From contig PHBW01000001.1 of NCBI GenBank assembly GCA_002840715.1, positions 117,893-181,892 of the forward strand: a stretch of 64,000 bases of DNA. Direction: 5' to 3'. This document shows positions 9,397 through 19,158 of this stretch, one piece after another. Under the pieces are notes generated by a model. It saw only the letters and a list, made by a program, of their open reading frames with translations, was not told the origin of the DNA and ran no database searches. Origin of the DNA: Chloroflexi bacterium HGW-Chloroflexi-4. GTDB taxonomy: Bacteria > Chloroflexota > Anaerolineae > Anaerolineales > Anaerolineaceae. The first letter of the stretch is position 1. Every line of letters begins with the position of its first letter. Both the position numbers and the translations under genes were made by a program.

Positions 9397-10650
9397 ATGA
9401 ATAATCCGATTTTGGTTAAAGCGATCACAATAATTAAAACCAAAAGTATTTTTTTGTTTGTATCACTTTCGGTGCTCTTTTGGTCAGCAGCAATAATCTA
9501 CTCTTTTCTGCTGGGTGACAGTCTTCGTTATCCAGACGAAAAGGTTTACTATCATGAATACGGTCAAAATATCGCAAATTCAGATATTTTTAGTTCCGAT
9601 GGGAAAAATCCAACTGCTTTTCATCCTCCACTTTATCCCCTTTTAATTGGGATTCTACTCAAAATCGGTTTTAGTATTTTTGGTATTCGTTTGATAAACT
9701 TCACAGCCCTTTTCCTTACCATATTACTTACTTATTTGCTTTTACGAAAAATGAGAGCTGAATTTTCTCCAATAATCAGCGTTTTCTTGATCCTGGGATA
9801 TCCAGTCCTTTTTTATACCGCTGGAACACTCTACCCACAAACAATTGGGGGGTTGTTTCTGGTAATAGCAGTTTTCTTCTTTTGGGACAACGAACTGACG
9901 ATAAAGAATATCATTCTGACCGGTTTATTTCTAGGATTGTCTATCCTTACAATTCCAACTTTTTTATTCGTCTTGCCATTCTTTATTCTTTTTATGTTGT
10001 TTAAACAAAAGATTCATTTTCTAAAATTGATACTTTTAGCAGCCAGCACGTTTCTAATAATTGCCCCCTGGACCATAAGAAATTATTTTGTTTTTGACCA
10101 ATTTGTTTTAGTTTCTTCTAACTTTGGAATTAATTTCTTGATAGGCAACTCATCCGCAACAACTCCAAATAACGGACCAAATGCCTGGACTGGGGTTAAA
10201 GATTTTATTGAAGTAGCAGACTTACAACATATGGATGAATTTGAAAGAAATAGTTATTACACTCGGTCTGCTATTGAGCTCATAAAAAACGACCCGATCC
10301 ATTATGGGAAGCTCTATTTCCAGAAAGTCGCTAATTACTTTAATTATCGCAACGATCTTTCAACTAAAAATGAATCCAGTAACTCTAAAGATATTTTAAT
10401 GTTTATCACATATGGATTTATGATTATAGTAATTCTTTTACGTATAATTGTTCCAAGAAAAAAACAATTTTCCTCTTTTGAATTGTTCTTAATCCTTCTG
10501 TATTTAGCCAGTGCATTTGTCAGCGCGATAGTATTTACAAGAATCCGATATCGATTACCTTTTGATTTATTATTAATAATATTAGCATCCTTATCTATCG
10601 AGAAATTTATCCAAATAAATTTTAATAAACAAACAACTCTGAGGTCATGA
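9397..10650 (+). CDS. GT-C family membrane glycosyltransferase (GT39/PMT-like)
   Basis: This 417-residue multi-spanning protein has an N-terminal helix (residues 18-38) followed by an extracytoplasmic loop containing YPDEKVYYHEY and then FHPPLYPLLIG. That arrangement, an acidic pair in the first loop and His-Pro-Pro at the start of helix 2, is typical of GT-C enzymes such as the ArnT/PMT family, which use polyprenyl-phosphate sugars. Roughly ten more helices follow and a polar loop near 250-310 contains the GNSSATTPNNGPNAW segment. It probably modifies the polysaccharide outside the cell. The acceptor is unknown. Confidence 0.75.
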   Translation: MNNPILVKAITIIKTKSIFLFVSLSVLFWSAAIIYSFLLGDSLRYPDEKVYYHEYGQNIANSDIFSSDGKNPTAFHPPLYPLLIGILLKIGFSIFGIRLINFTALFLTILLTYLLLRKMRAEFSPIISVFLILGYPVLFYTAGTLYPQTIGGLFLVIAVFFFWDNELTIKNIILTGLFLGLSILTIPTFLFVLPFFILFMLFKQKIHFLKLILLAASTFLIIAPWTIRNYFVFDQFVLVSSNFGINFLIGNSSATTPNNGPNAWTGVKDFIEVADLQHMDEFERNSYYTRSAIELIKNDPIHYGKLYFQKVANYFNYRNDLSTKNESSNSKDILMFITYGFMIIVILLRIIVPRKKQFSSFELFLILLYLASAFVSAIVFTRIRYRLPFDLLLIILASLSIEKFIQINFNKQTTLRS

Positions 10651-10737
10651 ATCTTGTTTAAATGTCAATAAACCATTAATATCTTAAATTACTCCACCAA
10701 TAATTGAATTGGAAAGAATAATAATAAAGACTCAACA

Positions 10738-11565
10738 TTGAAAAGTTTGGCAGTTTTACTTACCGTACATAACCGCAAAGAAAAGACACTTGAAGCACTA
10801 AGAAGTCTTTTCAATCAACTCGGATTGCTCTCCGAACTAAATTTCACGGTATTTTTGGTTGATGATGGAAGTGTTGATGGCACTACCCCTGCCATTCAGA
10901 AAAATTTTCCACAAGTTAACATTATTCCGGGCGATGGAACATTATATTGGAACCAAGGTATGCGTCTTGCTTTTTCTTTTGCTTCAAAAAACAGTTTTTC
11001 GCATTACCTTTGGTTAAATAACGATTCGAAATTATTTCCGTCTGCAGTTCAACATTTAATAAAAACGTGTACCCAATTTGAGGAACAAGCCATAATTGTT
11101 GGTTCACTAAAAGATCCGTCCACTGATAATTTGACATATGGTGGAGTCAAACGAACAAATCCTTGGCGACCCTTGAATTTTTCGCTCGTAAAACCAGAGG
11201 ACAAGCCCATCTCAGTCGAAACGATGAATGGCAATTGTGTATTGATTCCTCGCCAAATTGCTTTGGAAGTTGGCAATCTCGATTCAGCTTTTGTGCATGG
11301 TTTGGGTGATTATGATTACGGTCTTCGTGCCAGGAAACTTGGGTATTCTGTCTTTATTGCACCGGAATATGTTGGAATCTGCTCTCGTGAATATAAACAA
11401 AAATTTGTCTCAAAAAGTGTTATTGGGCGTTGGAATTTTATCCGCTCACCACTAGGGTTACCCCCTGGAGAATGGAAAATATTTGCTCAAAGGTATGCCG
11501 GTCCTTTTTGGTTCATTTATTGTCTTTCCCCCTATATTAGATTGTTTCTGGGTATGGAAAAATAA
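10738..11565 (+). CDS. GT2-family glycosyltransferase
   Basis: This 275-residue inverting GT-A enzyme begins with LAVLLTVHNRKEKT, then FLVDDGSVDGT, GDGTLYWNQGM and LWLNNDS (the DxD-like site), followed by a GNCVLIPR segment and GLGDYDYGLRARKLGY. This order matches rhamnosyltransferase-like GT2 proteins acting on lipid-linked sugars. The only start near the N-terminal strand is the TTG at 10738, with a weak purine-rich site upstream. It lies between the membrane glycosyltransferase and an acetyltransferase in the polysaccharide operon. Donor sugar is not certain. Confidence 0.85.
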   Translation: MKSLAVLLTVHNRKEKTLEALRSLFNQLGLLSELNFTVFLVDDGSVDGTTPAIQKNFPQVNIIPGDGTLYWNQGMRLAFSFASKNSFSHYLWLNNDSKLFPSAVQHLIKTCTQFEEQAIIVGSLKDPSTDNLTYGGVKRTNPWRPLNFSLVKPEDKPISVETMNGNCVLIPRQIALEVGNLDSAFVHGLGDYDYGLRARKLGYSVFIAPEYVGICSREYKQKFVSKSVIGRWNFIRSPLGLPPGEWKIFAQRYAGPFWFIYCLSPYIRLFLGMEK

Positions 11566-11630
11566 TCACGATACTGATAGTAACAATAATTAATGTTTTA
11601 CACTAAAATTAGAAATAATTTGGAGATGTT

Positions 11631-12191
11631 GTGAATTCAATAATCCGCGCGATGTGGCAGAGAATTTATCGTATATATGCTGTCCGAGAAAATGTCGATC
11701 TCGGCTCTGCGGTTCATATCGGTCTCGGAAGTATCCTCTGGGCACCCAATCATATGCAAGTTGGAAACCATGTATATATTGGTAAAGGAACCACAATCCA
11801 AGTAGATGGCAAAATAGGCAACTATGTGCTCATTGCAAATCGCGTTGGAATTATTGGCCGTTTAGATCATGATTATAAGAACGTGGGTATTCCGATAAGA
11901 TATTCATCATGGGTTGGAGACAAGCCGACTTATCAACCTGAAGAAGATGTAATTATTGAGGATGATGTTTGGATCGGTTATGGAGCAATAGTACTATCAG
12001 GTATTCGAATAGGAACCGGTGCAATTGTTGCGGCAGGTTCCGTAGTAACCAAAGATGTCGAGGCTTACAAAATCGTTGCAGGGGTGCCAGCTAAAACCAT
12101 TGGCGAAAGATTTTCTAAGGAAGAAATAAAAATACATGAACGCAATCTGGTGAACTTTAAACCACCAAGGGTAAAATACTTTGATCGCTAA
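11631..12191 (+). CDS. Hexapeptide-repeat acetyltransferase (WcaF/maltose-acetyltransferase-like)
   Basis: The 186-residue protein contains left-handed beta-helix repeats ([60 protein letters not shown], with further imperfect turns) and ends with the PAKTIGERF segment typical of the NodL/LacA/WcaF transferases. These enzymes O-acetylate sugars using acetyl-CoA. The GTG at 11631 has GGAG at 11622-11625 and is chosen as start. The stop overlaps the next gene by 11 bases, implying coupling. It probably decorates the exopolysaccharide. Confidence 0.87.
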   Translation: MNSIIRAMWQRIYRIYAVRENVDLGSAVHIGLGSILWAPNHMQVGNHVYIGKGTTIQVDGKIGNYVLIANRVGIIGRLDHDYKNVGIPIRYSSWVGDKPTYQPEEDVIIEDDVWIGYGAIVLSGIRIGTGAIVAAGSVVTKDVEAYKIVAGVPAKTIGERFSKEEIKIHERNLVNFKPPRVKYFDR

Positions 12192-13371
12192 TTGTTCCCA
12201 TCGCCCTCGAATCGCATTTATTTTTAACTATATTACTCCTTATAGAGTAACTTTTTTTGAAAAATTATGTACCTGTCCTGATTATGAGTGGTTAGTCATC
12301 CACGGAACAAAAGTTAAAAATGACGGACGACCAGCCTATCAGGGGCCAATTAATTTCCCAAATCGTAGACTTAAGTTTGTAGAATTAAAAGCTGGTCCTT
12401 TTTCCATCCGGTGGCACAAGGGAATTATGAAGTCGATTCGTGAATGGAAACCGGATGTAGTTATTACATTAGGAATTCCTAGCATTTTAACAAATTGGTT
12501 GGCGATTACCTGGGCACACCGTTACGGTGCAAAGACTATTACATGGCATAGTGGATGGGAATCGCAATCAAGCAACAAATTCATACTTCCAATAAAACAC
12601 TTTATACTCAAAAAGTATTTATCTTCGGTTGATTCAATCCTTGTGTACAGCACCAAAGGTTCAACTTATTTATCAAGTTTGGATAACAGATTAGCAAAAA
12701 AAATTACTATTTGTTACAACGGTCTTGAAATTAGTACACTCAGTAATAACGAAGATGCATATCTCAATAAAGCTAAATTGCTGCGCGATCAACTTCAATT
12801 AAATAATAAAAAAATCTTCCTATATGTTGGTGGGATCGCATTAGAAAAACAAGTTTCATTGCTATTAAAGGCTTTTCAGCAATTATCTAATCAAGAAAAC
12901 TTAATCTTATGGATTGTTGGAGATGGTCCTGGCTTGCCTGAGATACAAAAAATGGTTGAAATATTAAAGCTGGGTCAAGTAAAAATCTGGGGCAGAGTAA
13001 CTAAAGATGTCGATGTGATTTTTGCTGCTGCTGATTATTTCATATTACCAGGGATTGGGGGCCTGGCTTTGAATCAAGCACTCTTCTGGAAATTACCCTG
13101 TGTAGTCAGTGAAGCTGATGGAACTGAGAAGGATTTAGTGTTTGAAAATCAAACTGGTTTTTACTTTGCGCCAAATGACTTTAATTCGCTACATTTCGCC
13201 ATGGAAAAATGTCTTGGTCTTTCTGACCAGCAAAGAGTAGATTTTGGTAATGCAGGACGAAATCTGATACTCCATCGCAGTAACGTCGATAAAATGATAG
13301 AAACGTTTGTATCAAAGATTTTTGATGTACTAAATGAAGATAACTCCTCAAGCTCTGAGAGCAACAAGTAA
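12181..13371 (+). CDS. GT4-family glycosyltransferase
   Basis: This 396-residue GT-B transferase begins [20 protein letters not shown], a pattern of EPS glycosyltransferases. Its donor half holds [39 protein letters not shown] and a late acidic segment [19 protein letters not shown] in place of the common E-x7-E, so the donor site is somewhat atypical. The TTG start at 12181 overlaps the acetyltransferase gene by 11 bases and the stop overlaps the WecG-like gene by 1 base, indicating a tight translational series. The transferred sugar is not identifiable. Confidence 0.82.
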   Translation: MIANCSHRPRIAFIFNYITPYRVTFFEKLCTCPDYEWLVIHGTKVKNDGRPAYQGPINFPNRRLKFVELKAGPFSIRWHKGIMKSIREWKPDVVITLGIPSILTNWLAITWAHRYGAKTITWHSGWESQSSNKFILPIKHFILKKYLSSVDSILVYSTKGSTYLSSLDNRLAKKITICYNGLEISTLSNNEDAYLNKAKLLRDQLQLNNKKIFLYVGGIALEKQVSLLLKAFQQLSNQENLILWIVGDGPGLPEIQKMVEILKLGQVKIWGRVTKDVDVIFAAADYFILPGIGGLALNQALFWKLPCVVSEADGTEKDLVFENQTGFYFAPNDFNSLHFAMEKCLGLSDQQRVDFGNAGRNLILHRSNVDKMIETFVSKIFDVLNEDNSSSSESNK

Positions 13372-14150
13372 TGAAAGTCTTGCACAAATCTATTCTTGGT
13401 GTTAATGTAAATATCCTGAATATGGATACGACAATTGCGCAATTTGATGAATGGCGTAATGTCCAGTCAAAAGTTTATATTTGTGTTGCCCCTGCTCACT
13501 CCATCATGGAATGCGTTAATGATCCAGCGTTACTGCCCATATTTAATGAAGCTGATTTGGTTACCCCTGATGGAATGGCTATTGTATGGCTATTACAGCT
13601 CAAGGGATATAAAGAAACCAGGCGTGTCTATGGCCCGGATTTGTTAATGGCCGCCTGCCAACACGGCGCCAATAAGAACTGGAAGCATTTCTTTTATGGT
13701 GGTGAACCGGGTGTTGCAAGGAATCTTTCTGATAAGCTTCAACATCAAATCCCTAACCTTCAAATTACCGGTACCTGTTCTCCGCCGTTTGGCCGCCCAA
13801 CTTCGATTGAGGAAAACGCCTTACTCAATATGTTGAACCAGAGCGGGGCCGATTTTTTGTGGGTTGGAATGAGTTCACCCTGGCAAGAAATTTGGATGCA
13901 TGAAAATCGCGATAGGATCAGGATTCCAGTCATGGTGGGTGTCGGAGCAGCTTTTGATTTCCTAAGCGGGTCAAAGAAGCAAGCTCCCAAATGGATACAG
14001 CGGATCGGAATGGAATGGCTCTATAGGTTGATCAAAGAACCAAAACGGCTCTGGCCTCGGTATAAGCAATATCCCAGGTTTGTCTGGTTGTCGTTGAAAG
14101 AATTACTTTCAGAATCGCAACTAACCAATGATCAAAAGTGCCACAGGTAA
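13371..14150 (+). CDS. WecG/TagA/CpsF-family glycosyltransferase (GT26)
   Basis: This 259-residue protein shows the GT26 signatures: CVAPAHSIMECVNDP, the catalytic Asp-containing LVTPDGMAIVW, RVYGPDLLMA, FFYGGEPGVA, DFLWVGMSSPWQEIWM and the C-terminal GVGAAFDFLSGSKKQAPKWIQRIGMEW motif region followed by arginine-rich EPKRLWPRY. Enzymes of this type transfer ManNAc, ManNAcA or glucose residues to an undecaprenyl-linked primer, usually the second sugar of a repeat unit. The ATG overlaps the stop of the preceding glycosyltransferase by one base. Confidence in family is high. Confidence 0.92.
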   Translation: MKVLHKSILGVNVNILNMDTTIAQFDEWRNVQSKVYICVAPAHSIMECVNDPALLPIFNEADLVTPDGMAIVWLLQLKGYKETRRVYGPDLLMAACQHGANKNWKHFFYGGEPGVARNLSDKLQHQIPNLQITGTCSPPFGRPTSIEENALLNMLNQSGADFLWVGMSSPWQEIWMHENRDRIRIPVMVGVGAAFDFLSGSKKQAPKWIQRIGMEWLYRLIKEPKRLWPRYKQYPRFVWLSLKELLSESQLTNDQKCHR

Positions 14151-14261
14151 TTTTTATTTTACCCACGCTTGGAATACTTGCGATTTCATCTAATTTTTAT
14201 TGGTTTATTTCTCGAAATAAATACAATTAAAATTATTTATGGAAATTGAGTGTGTTTTCTT

Positions 14262-15671
14262 ATGAACCGACGCTTTTCAATCAACTTCGCCATTCTATCC
14301 ATGCTGCTGGACGCATTAACAATCGCGTTCAGTTTGTGGCTTTCCACCATTATTCGTCCAATCCTGAATTCCCTTTCTTTTATCAAAACGATGCAATCCC
14401 CCGTTTCTATTCCACCGGCAGTGTATTGGATCTTCCCCGTTATTTGGGTCTTGATCTATCTGACGATTTCTCTGTATGACGGCAAACGATATTTAAGGGT
14501 TGTGGATGAATTCGGCGCATTAACCCTGGGAATGCTGATTGCTTCCATTTCAGCCGCAGGGATCTTGTATCTTTCTTATCGCGATTTTTCAAGGGCGGCT
14601 TTCATTCTGTTCTTGCCAATTGCATACATCTTTTCTCTATTATGGCGCTTGGGCGTACGGATAATATTCCGGCTTCAAAAGGTACCAATATCTCAAGAAA
14701 AACGAATTCTCATTGTGGGATCAGGTCCAATGGGACAAAAAGTCCTAACTCATATCAATGAAACCTCACCGCTTAACACGGTTTTTCTTGGTTTCGTGGA
14801 TGATAAGAATGACATCCATTCAGCATTTTCATTGATCGGAGACTCGTCTGAAATTAAAGAACTGGTTGTATCCAAACAGGCTACCGATGTGATAATTGCT
14901 CTACCATATTCAGCTTATCCGCAATTAAGTCTGATTGTTCAGCAAATGGAAGAACTGCCCGTAAAAATATGGGTCGCGCTGGGCTTCTTTGATCTGGCAC
15001 TCTATAAAACCACAATTGATGATTTTGCGGGCATCCCCATGATAGACCTGCGTGCTTCAGCCATTGATGATTATCAATTATTGGTTAAACGCTCATTTGA
15101 TTTATTTTTTTGCACACTCACTTTGATTCTTGTCCTTCCACTTCTCGCCATAATCTCATTGATCATTTTGATCAGTGACGGACGCCCAATTTTGTTTAGC
15201 CAGAAAAGAGCAGGCAGCAATGGTCGAATTTTTGAAATGCTAAAATTCCGCTCCATGATTCGCGATGCAGAAAAAGTTCGCTCAGAAGTGCAATACCAGG
15301 ATGAAAAAGGCAATATTATCTTTAAAAGTAGAAATGATCCGCGTGTGACACCTTTCGGACGGTTTTTACGCCGCTTCAGTCTGGATGAACTGCCGCAACT
15401 CTTTAATATCTTAAAAGGTGATATGAGCCTGGTCGGTCCGCGCCCTGAACTTCCTGAACTCGTAGAAAAATATCAACCCTGGCAGCGAAAGCGATTTGCC
15501 ATTCCACAGGGGTTGACCGGTTGGTGGCAGATCCACGGAAGAAGTGACAAACCCATGTATCTGCATACTGAAGATGATATCTATTACATCCAGCATTATT
15601 CAATATGGTTGGATTTATTCATATTGATCAATACATTTTGGATTGTGATTCGCGGTAAAGGTGCATACTAA
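14262..15671 (+). CDS. Initiating undecaprenyl-phosphate sugar-phosphate transferase (WbaP/WcaJ-like)
   Basis: This roughly 469-residue polyprenyl-phosphate hexose-1-phosphate transferase has four N-terminal helices, a central Rossmann-like CoA-binding-type domain (RILIVGSGPMGQKVL near 150) and a fifth helix near 280. Its catalytic C-terminal domain has KRSFDLFFCTLTLILVLPLL, SQKRAGSNGRIFEMLKFRSM, the DE-containing RFSLDELPQLFNILKGDMSLVGPRPELPE, and GLTGWWQIHGRSD. It starts repeat-unit synthesis on the lipid carrier. ATG at 14262 is preferred; GTG at 14250 is an in-frame alternative with GGAA five bases upstream. It is separated from the WecG-like gene by about 110 bases. Confidence 0.93.
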   Translation: MNRRFSINFAILSMLLDALTIAFSLWLSTIIRPILNSLSFIKTMQSPVSIPPAVYWIFPVIWVLIYLTISLYDGKRYLRVVDEFGALTLGMLIASISAAGILYLSYRDFSRAAFILFLPIAYIFSLLWRLGVRIIFRLQKVPISQEKRILIVGSGPMGQKVLTHINETSPLNTVFLGFVDDKNDIHSAFSLIGDSSEIKELVVSKQATDVIIALPYSAYPQLSLIVQQMEELPVKIWVALGFFDLALYKTTIDDFAGIPMIDLRASAIDDYQLLVKRSFDLFFCTLTLILVLPLLAIISLIILISDGRPILFSQKRAGSNGRIFEMLKFRSMIRDAEKVRSEVQYQDEKGNIIFKSRNDPRVTPFGRFLRRFSLDELPQLFNILKGDMSLVGPRPELPELVEKYQPWQRKRFAIPQGLTGWWQIHGRSDKPMYLHTEDDIYYIQHYSIWLDLFILINTFWIVIRGKGAY

Positions 15672-15761
15672 CTTAATGGATACCGAAAATGAATTTTGAG
15701 CGTTTAACTGATGTAAAATAAAACAGTAGCGTGATTGTTAACATTTAGAATGGAGCAAGTC

Positions 15762-16772
15762 ATGATAAGAAATAATCGAATAAAAGTGATGTTTTTCGTT
15801 ACGATTCTCACCTTGCTCATTTCAACAGCGTGTACAACGAATACTTCATTTGAAGAACCACTAGCCCCAACAATGGAGTTAGCAACAGAAATGATTGAAG
15901 CTGATCTGGCACTTGAAACTGCAGCTTTGCCAGAATCAAATGCAATCCCAGGTGTGGAGCTTGAATTGCCAACCAACACCCCTGAAATGGAAAAAACTTG
16001 TGGTGAAAGCGGCTCCAAGACCATAATTTTTGTTGGTTCTGATGTTTTAGGCAGCGCCAAACCCAACGGTGCAGATTCCATCCGCTTAATCAAAGTAAAT
16101 TTTGATACTCAGACTGTAAAAATTGTCACTTTCCCCCGAGATATGCTCGTATACACTTCTTCGCTTAATGAGGAATCAAAAGAACAGCAACCGCTGGGAT
16201 TAACTTACTTTACAGCCTTTGAAGCGGCAATGGGCACTCCGCTTGAAAAAAATGCGGTAGGCGCGGGTGTGGTTGCTCAACTATTACGAGAAAATTTTGG
16301 CGTTGAACCAACCCTCTATGTGACTGTTCAAATGGATAAGTTCGGCGCAATGGTTGACACAGTTGGCGGCATCGAGATAACCCTCCCTGCCGCCATCACC
16401 ACAGAGCACAACATCAGTTTTCCGGCAGGCAAGCAAACTCTGAATGGGGCATTAGCGACCGAGTATGTTCGCTTCTTGAATCCTGGCGGCGAATCCGCTC
16501 GCACTGCACGACAAAATGAAGTTGTCAATGCGTTGCAAGCCAAGATGATCAATGTCAACATTTTGCCTCAAATCCCAACCTTGATCGCCCAATTCAAAGA
16601 CGCATTTATTACTGACCTGAGTGCAGAACAGTTAACCAACCTCGCCTGTCTTGCCCTTACAATGCCCAAAGAAAACATCAGCTTTGGAGCAATTACTTCA
16701 CCTGACATGTTGAACAACAACGTTCCAAATAACGAAAAAATTAAATCTTATTTGGAAACATTCTTAAAGTAA
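15762..16772 (+). CDS. LCP-family (LytR-CpsA-Psr) lipoprotein
   Basis: The 336-residue protein has a type II signal peptide (FFVTILTLLISTAC) followed by an acidic linker. The LCP domain starts near residue 90: TIIFVGSDVLG, the GADSIRLIKVN motif, TFPRDMLVY and EYVRFLNPGGESARTARQN with the conserved arginines. LCP proteins transfer undecaprenyl-linked polysaccharide onto cell-wall or other surface acceptors, which suits its place at the end of the polysaccharide locus. The ATG at 15762 has GGAG at 15752-15755; earlier TTG (15735) and ATG (15750) lack a comparable site. A strong terminator follows. Membrane anchoring by lipid rather than an N-terminal helix is a little unusual for the family. 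Confidence 0.88.
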   Translation: MIRNNRIKVMFFVTILTLLISTACTTNTSFEEPLAPTMELATEMIEADLALETAALPESNAIPGVELELPTNTPEMEKTCGESGSKTIIFVGSDVLGSAKPNGADSIRLIKVNFDTQTVKIVTFPRDMLVYTSSLNEESKEQQPLGLTYFTAFEAAMGTPLEKNAVGAGVVAQLLRENFGVEPTLYVTVQMDKFGAMVDTVGGIEITLPAAITTEHNISFPAGKQTLNGALATEYVRFLNPGGESARTARQNEVVNALQAKMINVNILPQIPTLIAQFKDAFITDLSAEQLTNLACLALTMPKENISFGAITSPDMLNNNVPNNEKIKSYLETFLK

Positions 16773-16799
16773 TAACACTTGTCCATTTTACTGTTGATG

Positions 16800-16831
16800 A
16801 ATATTCCAGGTGTTGTCTGGAATATTTTTTT
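16800..16831 (+). terminator. Rho-independent terminator of the EPS locus
   Basis: A perfect 10-bp stem (AATATTCCAG at 16800-16809 with CTGGAATATT at 16817-16826) encloses a 7-base loop and runs into a T tract ending at 16831. It lies 28 bases after the LCP stop codon and before the malic enzyme gene, marking the end of the polysaccharide transcription unit. Confidence 0.9.
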
Positions 16832-16985
16832 GATTGCCGTTATTGTTAGTATAAAGATTTTCTAAAAATTCCACCGATTGGCTCAAAGTTAATTATTCTT
16901 GCACTACAATTAGAAGGATGACACTTTGAGGAAAAAGTGCTTAATTCTATGAATCGCCACCCTTAAGTATTTATTGGAGAGCTCC

Positions 16986-18266
16986 ATGCCGCCGATCACA
17001 AAAGAAACCGCATTAGAATATCACAAACTAAACGGAGTTCCCGGAAAAATCTCAATTGTTCCAAGTAAACCACTGGATACACAAACCGATCTGGGCTTGG
17101 CCTATACCCCCGGCGTGGCATTTCCTGTTCTTGAAATTGCCAGAGATCCAAATCTTGCTTATGAATATACTGACAAAGGCAACCTGGTGGCAGTCATTTC
17201 AAATGGCACTGCCATCCTCGGTCTGGGAGACCGCGGCGCACTTGCCAGCAAACCGGTAATGGAAGGTAAATCAGTCTTGTTTAAGAAGTTCGCCGATGTG
17301 GATTCGATAGACATTGAAGTCGATACCCACGATCCAGAGAAGATCATCCAGGTAGTTGAACTGATCGGTAAAACCTTCGGCGGCATCAATCTCGAAGATA
17401 TCAAATCCCCAGAGTGTTTCTACATCGAACGGGAACTTCAATCAAGGATGGATATTCCTGTCTTTCATGATGACCAACACGGCACGGCAATCATTTTAGG
17501 CGCAGCTCTTATCAACGCCCTTGAAATCAGCGGCAAGAATATAAAAGATATCAAGATCGTCTTTTCTGGCGCAGGCGCAGCAGCAATCGCATCGGCAAAT
17601 CATTTTGTAAAAATTGGTGTCCCTCGAGAAAACATCTGGATGTGCGACATCAAAGGGCTGGTGTATAAAGGTCGAAAAGAAGAAATGTTTCCAGAAAAAG
17701 AAATCTTTGCCCAGGGAGAACACACTGAAACGCTTTCTGAAGTGCTTGAAGGTGCAGATATGTTTGTCGGCTTGTCTGTTGCCAATATCGTCACACCTGA
17801 AATGATTATGCGTATGCGTCAGGCTCCCGTAATCTTTGCCATGGCAAACCCTGACCCCGAGATCAAGTTTGATCTCGCCAAACAAACCCGCCCCGATGCA
17901 ATGATCGGCACGGGCAGGTCTGACTTTCCAAATCAGGTCAACAACGTACTGGGTTTCCCCTTCATATTCCGTGGGGCGTTGGATGTGCGCGCCAGTGCAA
18001 TCAATGATCAGATGAAGCTGGCCGCCAGCGAGGCTCTTTCGGCACTGGCAAAAGAACCGGTACCTGCCCCCATTTTGAAAGCCTATGGGCTGAACCACCT
18101 TGAATTTGGACCGGATTATATCGTTCCGAAACCATTGGATAACCGCGTCTGTTTATGGGAAGCCCCCGCTGTGGCCAAAGCAGCCATGGAAAGCGGCGTT
18201 TCTCGCATCACAATTGACCTTGAAAAGTATGAGCAGCAGTTAATAGACAGGCTCAAAATAGATTAG
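16986..18266 (+). CDS. NAD(P)-dependent malic enzyme
   Basis: This 426-residue enzyme decarboxylates malate to pyruvate. It has the N-terminal malic domain with the YTPGVAFP motif (about residues 38-45), the lysine- and acid-containing [14 protein letters not shown], the metal-binding [10 protein letters not shown] and a Rossmann GAGAAAIA. The C-terminal signature [18 protein letters not shown] precedes FRGALDVRA. It is the short form without the phosphotransacetylase extension of MaeB-type enzymes. The ATG at 16986 has GGAGA at 16976-16980; an upstream TTG at 16974 overlaps that site. It is followed after 7 bases by the fumarase genes, so fumarate to malate to pyruvate flux is likely co-expressed. 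Cofactor preference cannot be assigned. Confidence 0.93.
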   Translation: MPPITKETALEYHKLNGVPGKISIVPSKPLDTQTDLGLAYTPGVAFPVLEIARDPNLAYEYTDKGNLVAVISNGTAILGLGDRGALASKPVMEGKSVLFKKFADVDSIDIEVDTHDPEKIIQVVELIGKTFGGINLEDIKSPECFYIERELQSRMDIPVFHDDQHGTAIILGAALINALEISGKNIKDIKIVFSGAGAAAIASANHFVKIGVPRENIWMCDIKGLVYKGRKEEMFPEKEIFAQGEHTETLSEVLEGADMFVGLSVANIVTPEMIMRMRQAPVIFAMANPDPEIKFDLAKQTRPDAMIGTGRSDFPNQVNNVLGFPFIFRGALDVRASAINDQMKLAASEALSALAKEPVPAPILKAYGLNHLEFGPDYIVPKPLDNRVCLWEAPAVAKAAMESGVSRITIDLEKYEQQLIDRLKID

Positions 18267-18273
18267 AGGGCTT

Positions 18274-19146
18274 ATGCGCGACTACACGCAGGAATTGCTT
18301 GAACTGGTTCGATTAACTTCTACCGACCTCCCAAACCCGGTTGAAGCCCGATTAGAAGTGGCATTGGCTAACGAGGAACCTGGTTCCGCAGCGCAGACTG
18401 CACTTGAAACGATTCTCAAAAACGTGGCGATGACCCGCAAGAATTCAACCCCCATCTGCCAGGATACCGGCACACCGATTTTTTACGTCCATGCACCTGC
18501 CACAATCGATCGAGACGAACTTACCAGGCAGATACGAAATACGGTCGGATTGGCGACCCAAAAATCTTATTTACGCCCCAATGCTGTGGATGCACTCACC
18601 GGCATGAACACTGGCAATAATCTGGGAGATGATTATTTTCCAACCATTCATTTTCATGTGTCTGAAACAAATGAATTAACCATTGACCTGATTCTCAAAG
18701 GCGGCGGATGTGAAAATGTAGGAGCGCAATACTCCCTGCCTAATGACACTCTTCAAGCCGGCCGTGATCTGGAAGGTGTCAGAAAAGCAGCGCTGGATGC
18801 CGTTTTCCGCGCACAAGGTGAAGGCTGCTCTCCAGGTTTTCTGGGCATCGCCATCGGCGGTGATCGCGGCACGTCTTATTTGGCGTCCAAAGAGGTGCTG
18901 CTTCGTGACCCGGATGACCACAATCAAGATGCGGAACTTGATATTCTCGAAAACAAAATTACTGCCGAAGCTAACGAATTGGGCATCGGCCCAATGGGCT
19001 TTGGCGGCAAAGCCACTGTGCTTGGCACCAAGATCACCTCCATCCATCGGCTGCCTGCATCGTTTTTCGTTACTGTCTCATACATGTGCTGGGCATACCG
19101 CCGCCGAAAGATGATCATCATTGGCGACAAAGTTTTTTACGAATAG
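18274..19146 (+). CDS. Class I fumarate hydratase, alpha subunit
   Basis: The 290-residue protein corresponds to the N-terminal domain of Fe-S fumarases and of tartrate dehydratase TtdA. The three cluster-ligating cysteines are visible in CQDTGTPIF, GGGCENVG and GEGCSPGFLGIAIGGDRG, in the expected order and spacing for a [4Fe-4S] hydro-lyase. GIGPMGFGGKATVLG near the C-terminus is also typical. The beta subunit gene follows after 12 bases. Fumarase is favoured over tartrate dehydratase because malic enzyme lies immediately upstream, but that is contextual inference. Confidence 0.92.
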   Translation: MRDYTQELLELVRLTSTDLPNPVEARLEVALANEEPGSAAQTALETILKNVAMTRKNSTPICQDTGTPIFYVHAPATIDRDELTRQIRNTVGLATQKSYLRPNAVDALTGMNTGNNLGDDYFPTIHFHVSETNELTIDLILKGGGCENVGAQYSLPNDTLQAGRDLEGVRKAALDAVFRAQGEGCSPGFLGIAIGGDRGTSYLASKEVLLRDPDDHNQDAELDILENKITAEANELGIGPMGFGGKATVLGTKITSIHRLPASFFVTVSYMCWAYRRRKMIIIGDKVFYE

Positions 19147-19158
19147 ATCGGAGAAATC

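Noticed and set aside
17496..18098. 200-codon minus-strand frame
   Set aside because: Fully antisense to malic enzyme, which has clear motifs; the antisense product has a Cys/His-rich unnatural composition.
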